64,000 bases of DNA from Candidatus Poribacteria bacterium (GTDB taxonomy: Bacteria; Poribacteria; WGA-4E; WGA-3G), in assembly GCA_026710795.1 (NCBI GenBank), contig JAPOQK010000095.1, positions 62,001 through 126,000 of the forward strand, in the 5' to 3' direction. Positions 1-10,300 of the stretch are shown here, piece after piece; the first letter of the stretch is position 1; each line of letters opens with the position of its first letter. Both the position numbers and the translations under genes were made by a program. The notes below the pieces were generated by a model. That model had not been told where the DNA came from. It worked only from the letters and a program-made list of their open reading frames with translations, and ran no database searches.

Positions 1-480
1 CGCTCCGACCTACGAATCGTAGTATTTCCTCCGTTTAAAAAAGATACAGTTTTGTGCCTTTTTTCACATGACTGTATCTTTACTGTGTTGTGGTCTGGTT
101 GTTGTACCAGACTGGGTTTGTGGGTTGTTTTCACCGGTTTACTGTGTAAAAAAGAACTTGAAAAACTGTATCTTTTGTTTTTGGCTATTTGTCGTAGGTA
201 GGTTCTACAGAATGTAAGATGTTGGAGGTCGCTTTGCTCGCTCCGACCTACGAATACGGTTATGTTGGGTTTGTATGTGGTTTTGTTTTTCATAGTGATA
301 GTATTATAGCACGTGTTGTTGAGGGTTGGAAGGGGTTGTGGATTTTGGAACAATATATATCCAATATGTTTTATGTAGTTTTCAGTTTTCAGTTTTTTCA
401 GAATCAAGAAAATAAGCATGCAAGCATGAAAGCTGGTTTAGTTGATGCAAAAATTATACACACCCCATTTTATAACCACA
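1..480. repeat. Repeat-rich intergenic region at left edge
   Basis: No convincing gene lies here. The 17-mer CGCTCCGACCTACGAAT occurs at 1-17 and again at 239-255, bracketing the segment. Positions 224-252 are the reverse complement of a repeat seen again at 51931-51960 (core CGTAGGTCGGAGCGAGC). Between them AAAGATACAGT (about 38-50) and ACTGTATCTTT (about 70-80, and again near 165-178) form inverted copies. The open frame at 219-497 begins inside the repeat and looks accidental. Confidence 0.7.
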
Positions 481-510
481 TTGACAACACCATCTGAATG
501 GTGTTATTAT
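481..510 (+). promoter_or_regulatory. Sigma70-type promoter with palindromic operator in the spacer
   Basis: TTGACA at 481-486 and TATTAT at 505-510 are separated by 18 nt. The spacer is almost entirely a palindrome, AACACCAT-CTGA-ATGGTGTT at 486-505, an 8-bp inverted repeat around 4 nt. Transcription would begin near 517, 30 nt before the heparinase-like gene. A regulator bound here would block RNA polymerase, so this looks like a repressor operator. The repressor is not identifiable from the window. Confidence 0.6.
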
Positions 511-546
511 ATCACATACAATTATGGTAGTCAAGAGAGCAACAAT

Positions 547-2715
547 ATGTCAATAGATGAATATACGACAGTTCAAACCGAACATGTTGCGATGTTAGCA
601 TCAGAACTTGCAAAACGAGAGATACCAATAATTGACCAATTTGAACCGATTGCAGATTTTGAAGAACTCATCACATTTGCAGAAGCAAACCCTACACCAA
701 TTGAATATAGTGACCAACACCGTGCATGGCAACTTGAATCAGTTGCAGCACGCGTTATTGAGGTTCTCGGTATTGCAGCGCATGAAACACTTTACAAACC
801 AGCATGGGAACCGTTGGCAAGAATACTATTAGATCATATTGAGTATTTATATACTTTTCCTGAAGCACCGACAGCACGTGAGCGGTTGGCAGCCGGGAGT
901 GCGTTGGCATTAGCAGGTAGCGTCTGTTCTATATTACCACAATCTGAACTATGGAGATTGGCTGGATTTGGACGTATTGCTGCAAACCTCACTGAAGTTA
1001 ACCCAACTTCTACAGATACACATATAATTCAACCAATAGATTCAGCATTTTTGCTTGCAAGTAACCTCAACCTACCAATTCTGGGTTCAGCGAAAAAATG
1101 CTATAATTCAGTCCTTAATCGCAATTTTACGTTTCAGAATCAAATAGAGTTTCCGTTAAGTGATGAAGCCATCTTAGGTTATCTCAATCTGGAATATGAC
1201 GGATTAGAAGATGTCCACTCTGCTGTTATGAGGGGGGACAACACGGCTGCAATGTCTGCATATACAACCTATCGTAAAGAGTATATCAAGCACTTTGACG
1301 GTATCCTATATTTGGCAAAAACGGATACAATTAATGCAACAAAATTATATCTGGAATGTTTGCTAAAATTGTCCATTTATCCTACACCATCTATTTTAGC
1401 GACAGCAGAAATTGGTATTGCTGCGCTTCTCTTCCCTGAATTTCGTATTAGTGCACAACTCCTCATATTGGCATCTCGTCGATATAAGTGGATAGTTAAT
1501 GCCTACTTTTACCCGGATGGTTTTCATAAAGACATATTACTGCGTTCACAAGTAGAAGCAATTACCGATTTTTCAAGATTTCTAACAGTTTTTGATAGGG
1601 TTAAGGAGACTTGGCAATTTGAATGTGTTGATGAACTACAGAATTTATTAGAGAAGTTGGAAAAAGCATGCATCTATATTTGTCAACCAGATAAATCTTT
1701 TCCACCTTTCGGTGCTAATTTCCTTGACAATACAGATGTTATTGAACTGCGGAATATCACTAATTTTAATCGGGATAATAGTGAGTTGCAGACATTATCA
1801 TACGCACTACCTTATACTGGTTACTATGTAATGAGAGATAGTTGTGAACCTGACGCACAATATCTCTGTTTTGATAGTGGACCAATCGATAATAAAGGTT
1901 ATGATGATAAGTTGAGTTTCGTGTTATTCGCACATGGAAGACAACTAATTAAGCACAACTATGGAAGTAAAGAAGAGAATGAATCCAGTACAGCAAGCGA
2001 AGCACATAACGTTGTTCTGATTGATGGAAAAAGAGAACTAACGCAACCAGATATTGTTCCGGACCCTGATTCTCGGTGGATTACAACCTCTACTTATGAT
2101 TTTGTTGAGGGGTGGTATAAGGGTTCTGAATGTCATCATAAACGCTCTATCTTTTATATAAAAGGGGAATACTTCATTTTACATGACCTTATTCTCGGTG
2201 AAGGGGAACATATAATACAACAGGTTTTTCACCTAAACACAACAAATATAGTACAGAATGTTGGACAAGTATGGACGCTTGAGCCTGGTCATAGTAATAT
2301 CTATATTGGCACTGCTGATAATATCAACCTTAACCTGCAGATGAATGATAATAAACTTACTTTTAACGCAACACGCAAATTACCCGCGGCTTTAAATGTT
2401 ATCATGTTTCCAATGAAACCTAAAGTGGAACACCAACCCAAAACCAATCCAATTTCTATCATAGCGGATGCTGACATTCTTGCTACCGGTTTCACAGTAC
2501 AGACACACGACGTAACCGATACATTCCTAATCTCTGATGACGGTATAGCAAAGATGTCAACATCCGATACAGATGAAAAAATTGAGTTTGAAGGAGAATA
2601 TCTGTTTCTCCGTGGAGAGAAATTTGTGATGCTCAACGGCAGGTATCTCAAAGTTGGGACAAATGTCCTTGCCGATTTAGATGAACCACGAGAACATTTT
2701 ATGAATATACAATAG
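547..2715 (+). CDS. Heparinase II/III-like polysaccharide lyase family protein
   Basis: The 722-residue product has an N-terminal helical region (about residues 1-400, expected alpha/alpha toroid) and a C-terminal beta-rich half. The family signature runs from YYVMRDS through CFDSGP, a DDKLSFVLFAHGR segment and EAHNVVLIDGKRE. Relatives cleave acidic polysaccharides such as heparin or alginate; the substrate here is unknown. The start at 547 is preferred over an in-frame ATG at 442 because a promoter lies at 481-510 and AAGAGAG precedes 547. No signal peptide is evident. The usual His-rich stretch before D-x-LSF reads KGYDDKLSF here, so activity is uncertain. The next gene follows after 103 nt on the same strand. 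Confidence 0.8.
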   Translation: MSIDEYTTVQTEHVAMLASELAKREIPIIDQFEPIADFEELITFAEANPTPIEYSDQHRAWQLESVAARVIEVLGIAAHETLYKPAWEPLARILLDHIEYLYTFPEAPTARERLAAGSALALAGSVCSILPQSELWRLAGFGRIAANLTEVNPTSTDTHIIQPIDSAFLLASNLNLPILGSAKKCYNSVLNRNFTFQNQIEFPLSDEAILGYLNLEYDGLEDVHSAVMRGDNTAAMSAYTTYRKEYIKHFDGILYLAKTDTINATKLYLECLLKLSIYPTPSILATAEIGIAALLFPEFRISAQLLILASRRYKWIVNAYFYPDGFHKDILLRSQVEAITDFSRFLTVFDRVKETWQFECVDELQNLLEKLEKACIYICQPDKSFPPFGANFLDNTDVIELRNITNFNRDNSELQTLSYALPYTGYYVMRDSCEPDAQYLCFDSGPIDNKGYDDKLSFVLFAHGRQLIKHNYGSKEENESSTASEAHNVVLIDGKRELTQPDIVPDPDSRWITTSTYDFVEGWYKGSECHHKRSIFYIKGEYFILHDLILGEGEHIIQQVFHLNTTNIVQNVGQVWTLEPGHSNIYIGTADNINLNLQMNDNKLTFNATRKLPAALNVIMFPMKPKVEHQPKTNPISIIADADILATGFTVQTHDVTDTFLISDDGIAKMSTSDTDEKIEFEGEYLFLRGEKFVMLNGRYLKVGTNVLADLDEPREHFMNIQ

Positions 2716-2818
2716 AACTTACGGTTTTAGAATTCAAAATCAATAGATTATCTATAATTGAGTTAAACCATCAAATCTGTAATATAACACACATAATCTG
2801 AATTTAAAGAGGTATAAT

Positions 2819-3475
2819 ATGCTTTTTTTACGCAGCATCGTGGTATGGTTTGCATCATTGGAATCTGGTGCATCATTTCAAAAATGGATACAAATTATCC
2901 TCAGGATTTTGGGTGTAGTTGCGTTTGTTTTCATAATTGTATCGAGTATTCTCCTTGTTGTAACCGTTATTGCAGAAATAGAAAGCATCAGTTCATTATT
3001 GTTCCACTTGAGTGGTTCAATATTAATTGCATTATTCACCATAGCTGTTGGAATAATCCTAATATTGCTTATTTGGAACAGATGTAACAAAATCAATACA
3101 CTTCAGAATGAATCTGATTTTACTTTATTGAATATCGCTGTTATCTTGGTAAGGTTATCAGGGGAAGTAGTATTAATTGTAAACGTTGCTACATGTTTTC
3201 ATTTGTTGTTGGGTGGTATTTTTGGAATAGGGATGCATGGTATGATTAGTTTTCTTTACAACCCAGTTATCGTTGTAGAATCAATATCTATTGGTTGGTC
3301 TTTCGACTGGTCTATCAGAGTAATATCGATTATTACCTTCGCTATAAATGGAATTACTATATTGATTTCTTCTTATGTCATTGCTGCGTTACTCAATTTG
3401 GTAGTAGGAATGGCAAAAGATCTCAGAAATATCGATGCCACGTTGTCAACTGAGGAAACAACGTCTGATTCATAA
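2819..3475 (+). CDS. Four-helix membrane protein, unknown function
   Basis: The 218-residue product is strongly hydrophobic, with four likely membrane helices at about residues 26-50, 60-86, 103-135 and 165-195. Its ends are polar, the last being rich in Thr and Glu. No family motif was recognised. The start is supported by AAAGAGG about 6 nt upstream. It lies between the heparinase-like gene and the alpha/beta hydrolase on the same strand, so co-transcription is possible. Function cannot be inferred. Confidence 0.75.
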   Translation: MLFLRSIVVWFASLESGASFQKWIQIILRILGVVAFVFIIVSSILLVVTVIAEIESISSLLFHLSGSILIALFTIAVGIILILLIWNRCNKINTLQNESDFTLLNIAVILVRLSGEVVLIVNVATCFHLLLGGIFGIGMHGMISFLYNPVIVVESISIGWSFDWSIRVISIITFAINGITILISSYVIAALLNLVVGMAKDLRNIDATLSTEETTSDS

Positions 3476-3559
3476 AAGATGGGATTGTCTTGTCTGGTAA
3501 TTCCTTCAAAGGAACAACTGGGTACGACATCCAACCTTGTTTCTATGGAGGAATATATA

Positions 3560-5569
3560 ATGCCTGAACAACACCATGAACTTGCTCACGTTTTCACTGA
3601 TCCATCACAAACCGTAAACGACGCACGAGGTGCTGCCTCCCGTGACTTGAACACACCTTACACCTTTCCAGATTATACAAAAGCAGCGTGGACAGAAAAA
3701 TCCGAAGCACTACGCCAACAGATACGCGTTGCCAACGGCTTAGTGCCAGAGCATGAACCTACCCCACTAAACGTCCAGATCTTTGGAAAAATAGAACGTG
3801 AGGATTATTCCGTAGAAAAAGTTCATTTTGAACCTTTTCCCGGATTTTTTACTACGGGAAATCTCTATCGACCAAAAGGTAAGACAGGTCTGTTTCCGGG
3901 TATTATTAGTCCTCATGGACATTGGGGACGCGGACGCATAGAGGATATAGAACGCGGCTCAATTCCCGCACGATGCATCAACTTTGCTAAACAGGGATAT
4001 GTTATCTTTGCTTATGATATGATAGGTTACAATGATAGCGCAAAGCAGCTTGAACATCGCTTCGGAGGGACACGAGAAGCATTGTGGGGTTTAAGTGCAA
4101 TGGGACTGCAACTCCAGAACGGAATTAGAGCCATTGATTTCTTGCAAAATCTGCCTGATGTTGACAAGGATCGTATCGGCTGCACAGGGGCATCTGGTGG
4201 AGGATCACAAACATTCATTCTAACTGCTATAGATGAACGCATCAAGGTATCTGCTCCCGTGAATATGATTTCAGCAACAATGCAAGGTGGGTGTCTATGC
4301 GAAAACGCTCCAAATTTGCGGTTAGATGTAAGTAACCTTGAAATCGGAGCATTGATGGCACCGCGTCCACTCCTACTTGTATCCTGCACTGGGGATTGGA
4401 CATCCAATACACCAACGGTTGAATATCCCGCTATCAAAAGCATCTATGCACATTTTGGTGCGGAGGACAAAATCCATCAAGTTCAGGTGGATGCAGAACA
4501 TAATTACAATAAGGAGAGTCGTGAGGCAGTATATGCATGGTTCGCAAAATGGTTGTTGGATGCAGAGGATACGACTGCATTTAAAGAAGTGCCTTATCAA
4601 GTTGAATCGGATGATGATCTGTTGGTTTTCTCTGATAGCGATTTACCGAGGCATGCATTCAAACAGGAGGACATCCTGGGTGCTTGGGGAAGACTATCTA
4701 ACAAAGCATTACAACAACGTAAACCGACAAATAAAACTGAACTGCAAAATTTTAAAGATGAGGTGGGGAGTGCCTTGCAACATTCCCTCGGTTTGCACAT
4801 TCCAAACAGCAATGAGATAACACTTTCAGAACCCGATGGTGCATTTCCAACCACATATCATGCAGATTTTTCTGCTCAACACATTGTCATCGGTAGGAAA
4901 GGTGTCGGAGATGCAATCCCAAGTGTCCTATTTCGTACAGAACCTTTAGTAGGACATGACCCGGTGGTTGTCATCGTACATCCTGAAGGTAAAGAGAAGT
5001 TAATCAATGCGGAAACAGGTCAGCCTTTGCCGTTGATTAAAGAACTGATTAATTCTGATCGGAAAGTCCTCATAATAGATGTCTTTGATACAGGAGAACA
5101 TGCGGAGTATGAAAGATCGGTAGACACTAACTATTTCACTACCTATAACAGAACTACCGCAGCGTTACGCGTTCAGGATATATTAACAACTTTGATGTAT
5201 TTTTCAACAAGAGGTGACGTTTCAGATGTCAGTTTAATTGGAATAGGGGAAGCAGGTTTGTGGACTTTACTGGCAGCGGGATTTACAAACATCAAAAACG
5301 TTGTCATTGATGCGGCACAATTTGATACCGAGAGTGATGATGCTTATTTACAGACGTTTCCAATTCCGAGTTTGCGTAGAGTGGGAGATTTCCGCACAGC
5401 AGGAACACTAATTGCTCCCAGAAATCTTATCATCCATAACACTGGCGATACCTTCAACACAACATGGATTGAAGAGGTGTATCGGAACATTGGCGCGGAA
5501 GAGAATCTAATTGTACGGAAAGAAACAATGGCTGAGGCTGAAATCCTTGGAAGGATAGTTGAATTGTAA
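3560..5569 (+). CDS. Two-domain alpha/beta hydrolase (acetyl xylan esterase-like)
   Basis: The 669-residue product carries an N-terminal alpha/beta hydrolase domain with nucleophile motif G-A-S-G-G (Ser212), likely acid Asp279 (SCTGDWTSN) and His314 (AEHNYNKES). This arrangement is typical of acetyl xylan esterase and dienelactone hydrolase relatives that deacylate carbohydrates. The C-terminal part (about 430-669) looks like a second hydrolase fold in which the nucleophile elbow reads GIGEAG, with Glu replacing Ser, and is probably non-catalytic. The start at 3560 was chosen because GGAGG sits about 7 nt upstream; in-frame ATG at 3479 lacks a ribosome site. No signal peptide is visible. Confidence 0.78.
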   Translation: MPEQHHELAHVFTDPSQTVNDARGAASRDLNTPYTFPDYTKAAWTEKSEALRQQIRVANGLVPEHEPTPLNVQIFGKIEREDYSVEKVHFEPFPGFFTTGNLYRPKGKTGLFPGIISPHGHWGRGRIEDIERGSIPARCINFAKQGYVIFAYDMIGYNDSAKQLEHRFGGTREALWGLSAMGLQLQNGIRAIDFLQNLPDVDKDRIGCTGASGGGSQTFILTAIDERIKVSAPVNMISATMQGGCLCENAPNLRLDVSNLEIGALMAPRPLLLVSCTGDWTSNTPTVEYPAIKSIYAHFGAEDKIHQVQVDAEHNYNKESREAVYAWFAKWLLDAEDTTAFKEVPYQVESDDDLLVFSDSDLPRHAFKQEDILGAWGRLSNKALQQRKPTNKTELQNFKDEVGSALQHSLGLHIPNSNEITLSEPDGAFPTTYHADFSAQHIVIGRKGVGDAIPSVLFRTEPLVGHDPVVVIVHPEGKEKLINAETGQPLPLIKELINSDRKVLIIDVFDTGEHAEYERSVDTNYFTTYNRTTAALRVQDILTTLMYFSTRGDVSDVSLIGIGEAGLWTLLAAGFTNIKNVVIDAAQFDTESDDAYLQTFPIPSLRRVGDFRTAGTLIAPRNLIIHNTGDTFNTTWIEEVYRNIGAEENLIVRKETMAEAEILGRIVEL

Positions 5570-6055
5570 GCCAATGTCAGTCCAGTGAAATCAAACGAGA
5601 TAGATGTCACGCTCCGCGTCCCGTATCCCATAACTTACGACGCCAAGGAAGAGATGCGTTCGTAAAAGAACAATTCGTTATATTCTGCCATTCGGTATTG
5701 ATTCTGTAATTCTGACAAATACTTCGTAGGTCGAAGCGAGCGTATCGACCTACGACATTGGAAACCCAACGAAATTACATGTGTTGTGGTTACTACGCTC
5801 GCACCGACCTACGGACATTCATAGAAAATCCTGGTTCAGACAATCAAAATAACGAAAGTCCAATCGTCTTGCTACCCACACATTTTCCATTGACAACCTA
5901 CACCTAAATTGATAGAATATAATCTGGTATTGCAGACTACATTTCGCTGTTATGCAGGTTAACCAACATCACCGATTCATCCTATAAAACAAGAAATCAA
6001 GAGACAAAATGCCAATAATAGTAGAATCACTCACAGAGGAGTTATAGTAATCATC
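5570..6055. repeat. Intergenic region with CGTAGGTCG palindromes
   Basis: No gene was seen. CGTAGGTCGA at 5725-5734 and TCGACCTACG at 5745-5754 form a perfect 10-bp hairpin stem. A degenerate copy (CTCGCACCGACCTACGG) lies near 5797-5814. The words GAAAATCCTGGTTCAGACAA at about 5826-5845 recur at 19508-19545 and 22760-22785. TTGACA (5890-5895) and TATAAT (5918-5923) both match consensus but are 22 nt apart, too far for an ordinary promoter of the gene at 6056. Confidence 0.65.
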
Positions 6056-7363
6056 ATGAAACAAATTGCATCCATATTCCTTGTCTTAATTACTGTCATA
6101 TCTATACAAATACAATTTGCAATCGCAGATGACTGGTCTCAGTGGCGCGGAGAGAACCGCGATGGTGTTTGGAAAGAAACTGGTATCATTGAAAAATTTG
6201 ATGGCACAGATATACCACACCGTTGGAGTGTTCCTGTTGGTAGTGGATATAGCGGACCAAGTGTCGCTGATGGACGCGTCTACATTACCGACAGACTTAC
6301 TAAACCGAAACAGGTTGAACGTGTACACTGTTTTGATTGGGAAACAGGTGATGAAATTTGGTCTCATACCTACGATTGTGTATACAAGATTGAATATCCA
6401 GTAGGACCTCGTGCCAATGTTACAGTTGATGATGGACTTGCGTATGCTTTAGGGGCAATGGGGCATTTGCACTGTTATGATGCTGCGACCGGTGAAATAA
6501 AGTGGAAAAAGGATCTAAACAGTGAATATAACATTAATATGCCTATTTGGGGAATCGCTTGTGCGCCTATCATTGATGAGAACCTTGTCATCGTGCAAAT
6601 AGGTGGCAAACCGGAGGCATGTGTCGTTGCCTTTGATAGAAAAACAGGTGAGGAAAAGTGGAAGGCACTTAGCGATAATGCCTCATATTCCGCACCGATA
6701 ATGATAACGCAGGCAGGAAAACGTGTACTAATATGCTGGACTGGACATAATGTCGCAGCATTAGATCCTCAGACTGGGGATGTACATTGGAAATACCCAA
6801 TTCCACCTACGCGATGGGAGATCGGAATCGCAACACCTATTGTAAAGAACAATCAGCTTTTCGTTACGAATTTCTATGAAGGAGCATATCTTCTGGAATT
6901 AGCGAATGATGAATTAGATGTAGAACTTGTATGGCACAAGCAAGGTAAAAACGAAAAAAATACAAAGGCAATCCAAACTACGATGTCAACACCTATATGG
7001 TTGGGAGATTATATTTACGGTGTAGATAGTCACGGTGAAGTCCGATGTATTAATGCACAGAACGGTGATCGGATATGGGAAGATCTAACTGCTGTTCCAA
7101 AAGCACGATGGAGCACCATACATTTTGTAAAAAACGCTGACAAAGTATGGATGTTTAATGAAAAAGGTGAACTTCTAATTACGGAACTGTCCCCTGAAGG
7201 ATTGAATATCATCAGTCGTGCAAAGTTGATCGAACCTACACGCGGACAACTAAATCGTAGAGGTGGGGTTACTTGGTCGCATCCCGCATTTGCATATAAA
7301 CACGTCTTCGCAAGAAACGATAAAGAACTTATTTGTGCAAACTTAGAAAAAATTAAAGAATAA
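6056..7363 (+). CDS. Secreted PQQ-type beta-propeller protein
   Basis: The 435-residue product begins with a signal peptide (MKQIASIFLVLITVISIQ, cleavage near ALA-D or IADD). It then carries repeated propeller strands of the type CYDAATGEIKWKK, AFDRKTGEEKWK, ALDPQTGDVHWKY and CINAQNGDRIWED, the signature of PQQ-like/BamB-like propellers. The mature start DWSQWRGENRDGVW is typical of these exported proteins. No enzyme residues of a quinoprotein dehydrogenase were recognised, so a binding or scaffold role is more likely. GAGG lies upstream of the start. It sits 14 nt before the M16 peptidase gene and is paralogous to the genes at 10434 and 11852. Confidence 0.85.
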   Translation: MKQIASIFLVLITVISIQIQFAIADDWSQWRGENRDGVWKETGIIEKFDGTDIPHRWSVPVGSGYSGPSVADGRVYITDRLTKPKQVERVHCFDWETGDEIWSHTYDCVYKIEYPVGPRANVTVDDGLAYALGAMGHLHCYDAATGEIKWKKDLNSEYNINMPIWGIACAPIIDENLVIVQIGGKPEACVVAFDRKTGEEKWKALSDNASYSAPIMITQAGKRVLICWTGHNVAALDPQTGDVHWKYPIPPTRWEIGIATPIVKNNQLFVTNFYEGAYLLELANDELDVELVWHKQGKNEKNTKAIQTTMSTPIWLGDYIYGVDSHGEVRCINAQNGDRIWEDLTAVPKARWSTIHFVKNADKVWMFNEKGELLITELSPEGLNIISRAKLIEPTRGQLNRRGGVTWSHPAFAYKHVFARNDKELICANLEKIKE

Positions 7364-7377
7364 ACATTGGAGGTAAA

Positions 7378-10300
7378 ATGGATACAAAACTTTCGGCTAA
7401 TATAGGCGGGAACCCGCACCCGCCCATTGACTTAAAACCCGGACAACAACTAAACGGCTTTGAAGTTAAAGCCATCACGCCAATAGACGAATTGCGGGCA
7501 GTAACAATTGAATTGACGCACAACCACAGCGGCGCACGTCTATTACATCTCTATACAGATGACTCCGAAAATCTCTTCTCAATCAATTTTCCAACGCCCC
7601 CCACAGATGACACAGGTGTTCCCCATATCCTTGAACACGCTGTCTTAGCAGGTTCACAGAAATTCCCCGTAAAAGAACCATTTTTTGAAATGATCAAAAT
7701 GAGCATGGCTACTTTCATTAACGCCATGACCAGTTCCGATCATACCTATTATCCAGTCGCAAGCAACGTTAAAAAAGATCTCTTCAACTTGGCAGAAGTC
7801 TACTTTGACGCAGTTTTTCATCCACTACTCACAGAGGAAACATTCAAGCGCGAAGGACATCATCTCGCTCCTGTTGACCCGGAAAATCCTACTGGAGATC
7901 TAAAAATAACTGGAATCGTCTACAATGAGATGAAAGGTGTTTTTTCTGATCCTGAATCGCGACTATACCGATCTATGACAAGCCGACTCTTACCGGACAC
8001 ACTCTACGCAAAAGAATCTGGTGGAGACCCAGACGCAATACCGGAATTAACCTATGAACAACTCAAAGGATTTCACGAAACATATTATCATCCAAGTAAT
8101 GGCTTCTTTTTTCTATATGGCGATATACCAACAAGTGATTACCTCGATTTCCTTGCAGATAAACTGGATAAAATTCCAAAAAATGAGACTATTTCATCGC
8201 TAAAACCGCTAAATGCGGATGTTACTCATCAACCCAGATGGAAATCACCACAGACAGTAACTGATACATATCCTGTTGCTCCCGATGAAACTCTCACTGA
8301 AAAGACATATCTGATGTTGAGTTGGCTTATTGGAGATGCAACTGATCCTGAGGATGTCGCAATGTGTTACATCGTGAGCCTAATCCTACTCGGAAATGAA
8401 GCAGCACCACTCAAAAAAGCGATTATCGACTCAAAATTAGGAGCAGATCTCATTTATTCAGGTGCAAGTTCTATTGGTCCAAATACCACATTTTACGTAG
8501 GACTTAAAGGCAGCGACGCAGACAGAGTTGAAGCATACACAAAATTGGTAAATGATACCTTAACCGAACTTGCTGATAACGAGTTAGATAGTGATTTAGT
8601 TGAAGCTGCTTTCCAACAATCAACCTATCACTACCAAGAAGTAGCACCAATGTTCCCACTCCGCATGCTTTTTAGAGTTATTGAAGCATGGATATACGAT
8701 AAGAATTCAGATACATTCCTTAAGATGGGAGAAAGTCTGGCTACAATTAGAAAACGTTGGGAAGAAGATTCTGGAATCTTCAACGAAATAATACGTGAAC
8801 GTCTTGTTGACAATCCACACCGTTTGACAAGTGTGCTTTCTCCAGACCCAAATATGCAGGCGAAACTTGACGCTGAATTAGAACAACGCACTAAGGAAAT
8901 CAGAGCACAACTTACGGATGAACAGACAAGACAAATTGCTGCTGATGCTGCAGAACTTGAACGGATGAACGGACAACCAAATCCCCCAGAAGCATTGGCA
9001 AAGTTACCACAATTGCAAGTCAACGATCTCCCAGATAAACCGAAACATATTCCTACGATAATTGAAAAAGTCGGTGAACAAGACGTACTCCGAAGCAATG
9101 TCTTTGCAAACGGAGTCAACTATCTTATTCTAAACTTTGATCTTCAAGGGTTTCCACAACACCTATGGACATATTTGCCAAGATACACTGATGCAATAAG
9201 AAAACTCGGTGCAGCAAACATGGATTTCACTGAGATGGCAAAACGGAAATCATCAGTTACAGGTGGGATCGGATGTGGCTCTGGATTTAACACCCATGCA
9301 CTTGATGTAAATCGGTCAATGCAATATATGAGGTTTAGTCTAAAAGCACTTGATGAAAACATGGAAAAGGCATTAGATGTATTACATGACTTAGTGTTTG
9401 CTGTAAACCCACGTGACAAAGAACGACTCCACGATGTAATGGTCCAGGCAGTGGCGGAGTATCGGACAGAAATGATTCACGATGGTTCAAGCACCGCAAT
9501 TCATCACGCATCACGAGGGCTTTCACCACAAGGATATCTGTCTGAAATTGTCTACGGACTACCACAACTTCGTACCAGTGAAACATTACTCAACAAATTT
9601 GACGAACTTAACACAGAGCTCATGGGTCACATAGAAGAGATACGTGATTTTCTATTAAACCGCGGTCGTGTTACCGTGAGTTTTACTGGCTCCGATAACG
9701 CATATCAAACAACAAACGCAAGAATCAGTGAATGGCTAAATGCAATGCAAGACGAATCAATCGATTCCGATATGATACCATTTAAACCTTTTGATTCTCC
9801 TCCGCGTGAGGGATTGGCAGGACCTATCCAGATTGCACACTGCGCACATGTAATGCCTGCACCGCATTATTCGCATACGGATTCTACGCTGCTTACTATC
9901 GGAACACATCTCGTACGTATGGATTACATATTGAGTGAAATCCGCTTTAAAGGCAACGCTTATGGTGCCAGATTATCCTACAGTCCGTTTGATACAGCAT
10001 TGTATCAATCTTCATATAGAGACCCGCATGTCGCAAGAACTATCAACGTTTTTGAGCAGACGGTAGACTACATCAAACAGGTAGAGTGGACACAAACGGA
10101 TATAGACCGTGCAATCATCGCAACAGCGAAAAGTGCAGAAAAACCGATACGTCCAAGCCAAGCTGCAAGTGATGCCCTTAGTCACCACCTTACAGGTCAA
10201 ACGCGTGAGATGCGTGAGGAACGCTACGCACAACTCCGACGGGCTACACCAACTGAAGTAAAACGCGCACTGCTTCAACTTTTTGAAGAAAATCAAGAAA

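Noticed and set aside
219-497. Small gene of 92 codons
   Set aside because: It starts inside a dispersed repeat, has no ribosome site, and overlaps the promoter region of the next gene.
5890-5923. Promoter TTGACA with TATAAT before the gene at 6056
   Set aside because: Both hexamers match, but the 22-nt spacer is too long for sigma70.
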